DNA from: Mesorhizobium sp.
GTDB taxonomy: Bacteria > Pseudomonadota > Alphaproteobacteria > Rhizobiales > Rhizobiaceae
Length of the DNA stretch: 64,000 nt
Direction: 5' to 3'
Assembly: GCF_017306545.1 (NCBI RefSeq)
Contig: NZ_JAFKID010000018.1
Location: 1-64,000, forward strand
The position numbers and the translations under genes were made by a program. The notes below the pieces were generated by a model. The model was not told the DNA's origin. It ran no database searches and saw only the letters and a list, made by a program, of their open reading frames with translations. Each line of letters opens with the position of its first letter. Positions within the stretch are counted from its first letter, which is position 1. This document shows positions 62,707 through 64,000 of the stretch, piece after piece.

Positions 62707-63237
62707 TTATTTGCCCTTGGCGCGCTCGATCGCCTCGACGATCATCTGTCTGGCGCGCGCGGCGCCATGCCAACCGCCGATCTTGACCCACTTGCCGGGT
62801 TCCAGGTCCTTGTAGTGCTCGAAGAAATGCGCCACCTGGTCGAGCGTGATCTGCGGCAGGTCGGTGTATTCGAGCACGCCCTCGTAGCGCTTGGTGATAT
62901 GCGGCGAGGGCACGGCGATCACCTTCTCGTCCTCGCCGGCATTGTCTTCCATGATCAACACACCGATCGGCCGCACGTTGACGACGCAGCCCGGCACCAG
63001 TTCGCGCGTGTTGCACACCAGCACGTCGATCGGGTCGCCGTCGCCGGACAGCGTGTGCGGCACGAAGCCATAATTGCCGGGATAGCGCATCGAAGTATGC
63101 AGGAAGCGGTCGACGAACAGCGCGCCGGCGTGCTTGTCCATCTCGTACTTGATCGGCTGGCCGCCGATCGGCACCTCGATGATGACGTTGACGTCTTCGG
63201 GCGGGTTCTTGCCGATGGCTATGGCGTCGATGCGCAT
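62707..63237 (-). CDS. ppa: Inorganic pyrophosphatase
   Basis: 176-residue family I soluble pyrophosphatase, length identical to E. coli Ppa. Active-site residues are visible in [29 protein letters not shown] and the metal-binding DGDPIDVLV loop. Cytosolic, hydrolyses pyrophosphate to drive biosynthesis. AGAAGGAGATCGCC precedes the ATG. Confidence 0.96.
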   Translation of the reverse strand: MRIDAIAIGKNPPEDVNVIIEVPIGGQPIKYEMDKHAGALFVDRFLHTSMRYPGNYGFVPHTLSGDGDPIDVLVCNTRELVPGCVVNVRPIGVLIMEDNAGEDEKVIAVPSPHITKRYEGVLEYTDLPQITLDQVAHFFEHYKDLEPGKWVKIGGWHGAARARQMIVEAIERAKGK

Positions 63238-63319
63238 GGCGATCTCCTTCTGTCGATTTCACTCGATAAAGGCAGAGACGGCCACGCGCAATGCGACGAA
63301 TGGGGTGAGACGCCGTCTA

Positions 63320-63826
63320 TTATTCCCAGACGAAGGCGATCTTCTTCAACGCCTTGTGCTCGAACACTTCCACGCCTTCGGCGACGTCGCGGCCGCCGGC
63401 GCCGGCATAGAAGGAAAGGGCGTTCTGGTTCTCCTCCAGCGCCCACACCACCATGCCTTTCAGGCCATGGTCGGCGAGCGTGCGGCGCGCTGCGGAAAAC
63501 AGGCGGCTGCCCAGGCCGATGCCCTGGTATTCGGGCAGCATGTAGAGCTCGTAGATTTCGCCCTGCTCGCTCAGTTCGCGGGCGCGGTTCTTGCCGATCG
63601 TGGCGTAGCCGGCAATGGCGCCGCCGATCTCCACCACCAGAACGGTGGCGGCGCGGCGAATCGCATTGGCCCACCAGTCGGCGCCGCGGCGGTTGATCAT
63701 CGCCGTCAGCGCCTTGTGCGGGATGATGCCCGCATAGGCGTTGCGCCAGGCTTCGAGATGCACCTCGGCGATCTCGGGCGCGTCGAGCGGCTCTGCCTTG
63801 CGGATATCGATGGTCAGCGTATTCAT
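63320..63826 (-). CDS. GNAT-family N-acetyltransferase
   Basis: 168 residues. The acetyl-CoA motif is MLPEYQGIGLGSRLFSAA (about residues 95-112), preceded by the strand TVLVVEIGGAIAGYATIG and followed by VVWALEENQNALSFYAGAG, the usual GNAT order. Substrate unknown. Start at MNTLTIDIRKAE, upstream of ppa on the same strand but 82 bp away. Confidence 0.92.
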   Translation of the reverse strand: MNTLTIDIRKAEPLDAPEIAEVHLEAWRNAYAGIIPHKALTAMINRRGADWWANAIRRAATVLVVEIGGAIAGYATIGKNRARELSEQGEIYELYMLPEYQGIGLGSRLFSAARRTLADHGLKGMVVWALEENQNALSFYAGAGGRDVAEGVEVFEHKALKKIAFVWE

Positions 63827-63937
63827 GATTTGTTAACCATAAACACGGCTGGCCCGATTGCAAGAAGCGAAGCGGCGGCGCGAGCGTCGTTCATCAATCG
63901 TGAACGGCGGCTGGTGCCGGGCGCGGGCAACTGGCGT

Positions 63938-64000
63938 TCAGATTTCGACCAGATGGTCGTCCAGTTCGTTGGTGTCGCCCGGCGTCACCGGAAAATGCTC
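63938..64000 (-). CDS. C-terminal fragment of a gene entering from the right edge
   Basis: The last 20 codons (EHFPVTPGDTNELDDHLVEI) and TGA of a minus-strand gene whose start lies outside the window. The acidic ending has coding-like composition. Too short to assign. Between 63827 and 63937 only the GNAT promoter region is present. Confidence 0.45.
   Translation of the reverse strand, partial: EHFPVTPGDTNELDDHLVEI

Noticed and set aside
1-64000. CRISPR arrays, insertion sequences, prophage or integrase genes
   Set aside because: No regularly spaced direct repeats, transposase DDE motifs, terminal inverted repeats with target duplications, or phage structural genes were seen.

Overview
The window looks like a chromosomal segment of a GC-rich alphaproteobacterium of the Rhizobiales (Hyphomicrobiales), most likely a Mesorhizobium/Phyllobacteriaceae-type organism. 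This is inferred from three things: the CarD / FdxA / S4-protein / SUV3-like helicase / PhaB-PhaA-PhaR gene order, the very high density of ABC uptake cassettes, and several intergenic palindromes of types familiar from rhizobial genomes. I see no transposase, integrase, phage gene or CRISPR array.

Layout. 0.2-11 kb is housekeeping and carbon storage: carD, fdxA, an Hsp15-like S4 protein, a SUV3-family RNA helicase, the polyhydroxybutyrate genes phaB-phaA with divergent phaR, and a malonyl-CoA synthetase. 10.9-20.3 kb holds an M19 dipeptidase, then a minus-strand operon of two overlapping FAD oxidoreductases, a GcvT-like folate protein and a small protein. That operon is divergent from a BetI-like TetR gene and an orphan polyamine-type binding protein. 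A tyrosine-phosphatase-like gene and an OsmC gene follow. 20.5-28 kb looks like a polyamine or polyamine-conjugate locus: TetR regulator, acetylpolyamine amidohydrolase-type deacetylase, YtcJ-type amidohydrolase and a complete PotABCD-type transporter. 28-36 kb has two tandem CubicO serine hydrolases, a LacI regulator and a three-gene sugar ABC transporter behind a 540-bp regulatory intergenic region.

36-45.7 kb carries a LysR regulator, a non-pyrrolysine MttB-family methyltransferase, an orphan peptide-type binding protein, a divergent DapF-like epimerase and a four-gene Pot-type transporter on the other strand. This is plausibly uptake and demethylation or epimerisation of a quaternary amine. 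45.9-48.9 kb is a polar amino-acid ABC transporter. 49-52.4 kb is an acyl-CoA dehydrogenase / CaiB-type CoA-transferase pair with a divergent HutC-type GntR regulator, two matching operator half-sites between them and an overlooked 28-codon leader ORF. 52.4-52.9 kb contains gene remnants. 53.2-60.1 kb is a complete Dpp-type transporter followed by a convergent M20 amidohydrolase. 60.8-64 kb returns to core genes: tRNA-Ala(CGC) with a near-consensus promoter, YggT, a DUF167 protein, a small secreted protein, inorganic pyrophosphatase and a GNAT acetyltransferase.

The accessory part is a series of regulator + transporter + catabolic enzyme modules, and several of them converge on amines, betaines, polyamines and amino-acid conjugates. 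The least described units appear to be the FAD/FAD/GcvT/small-protein operon, the MttB/DapF/Pot locus, and a GC-rich palindromic repeat family that has entered two protein-coding genes in frame. All functions are read from sequence motifs and context; no database search was possible.
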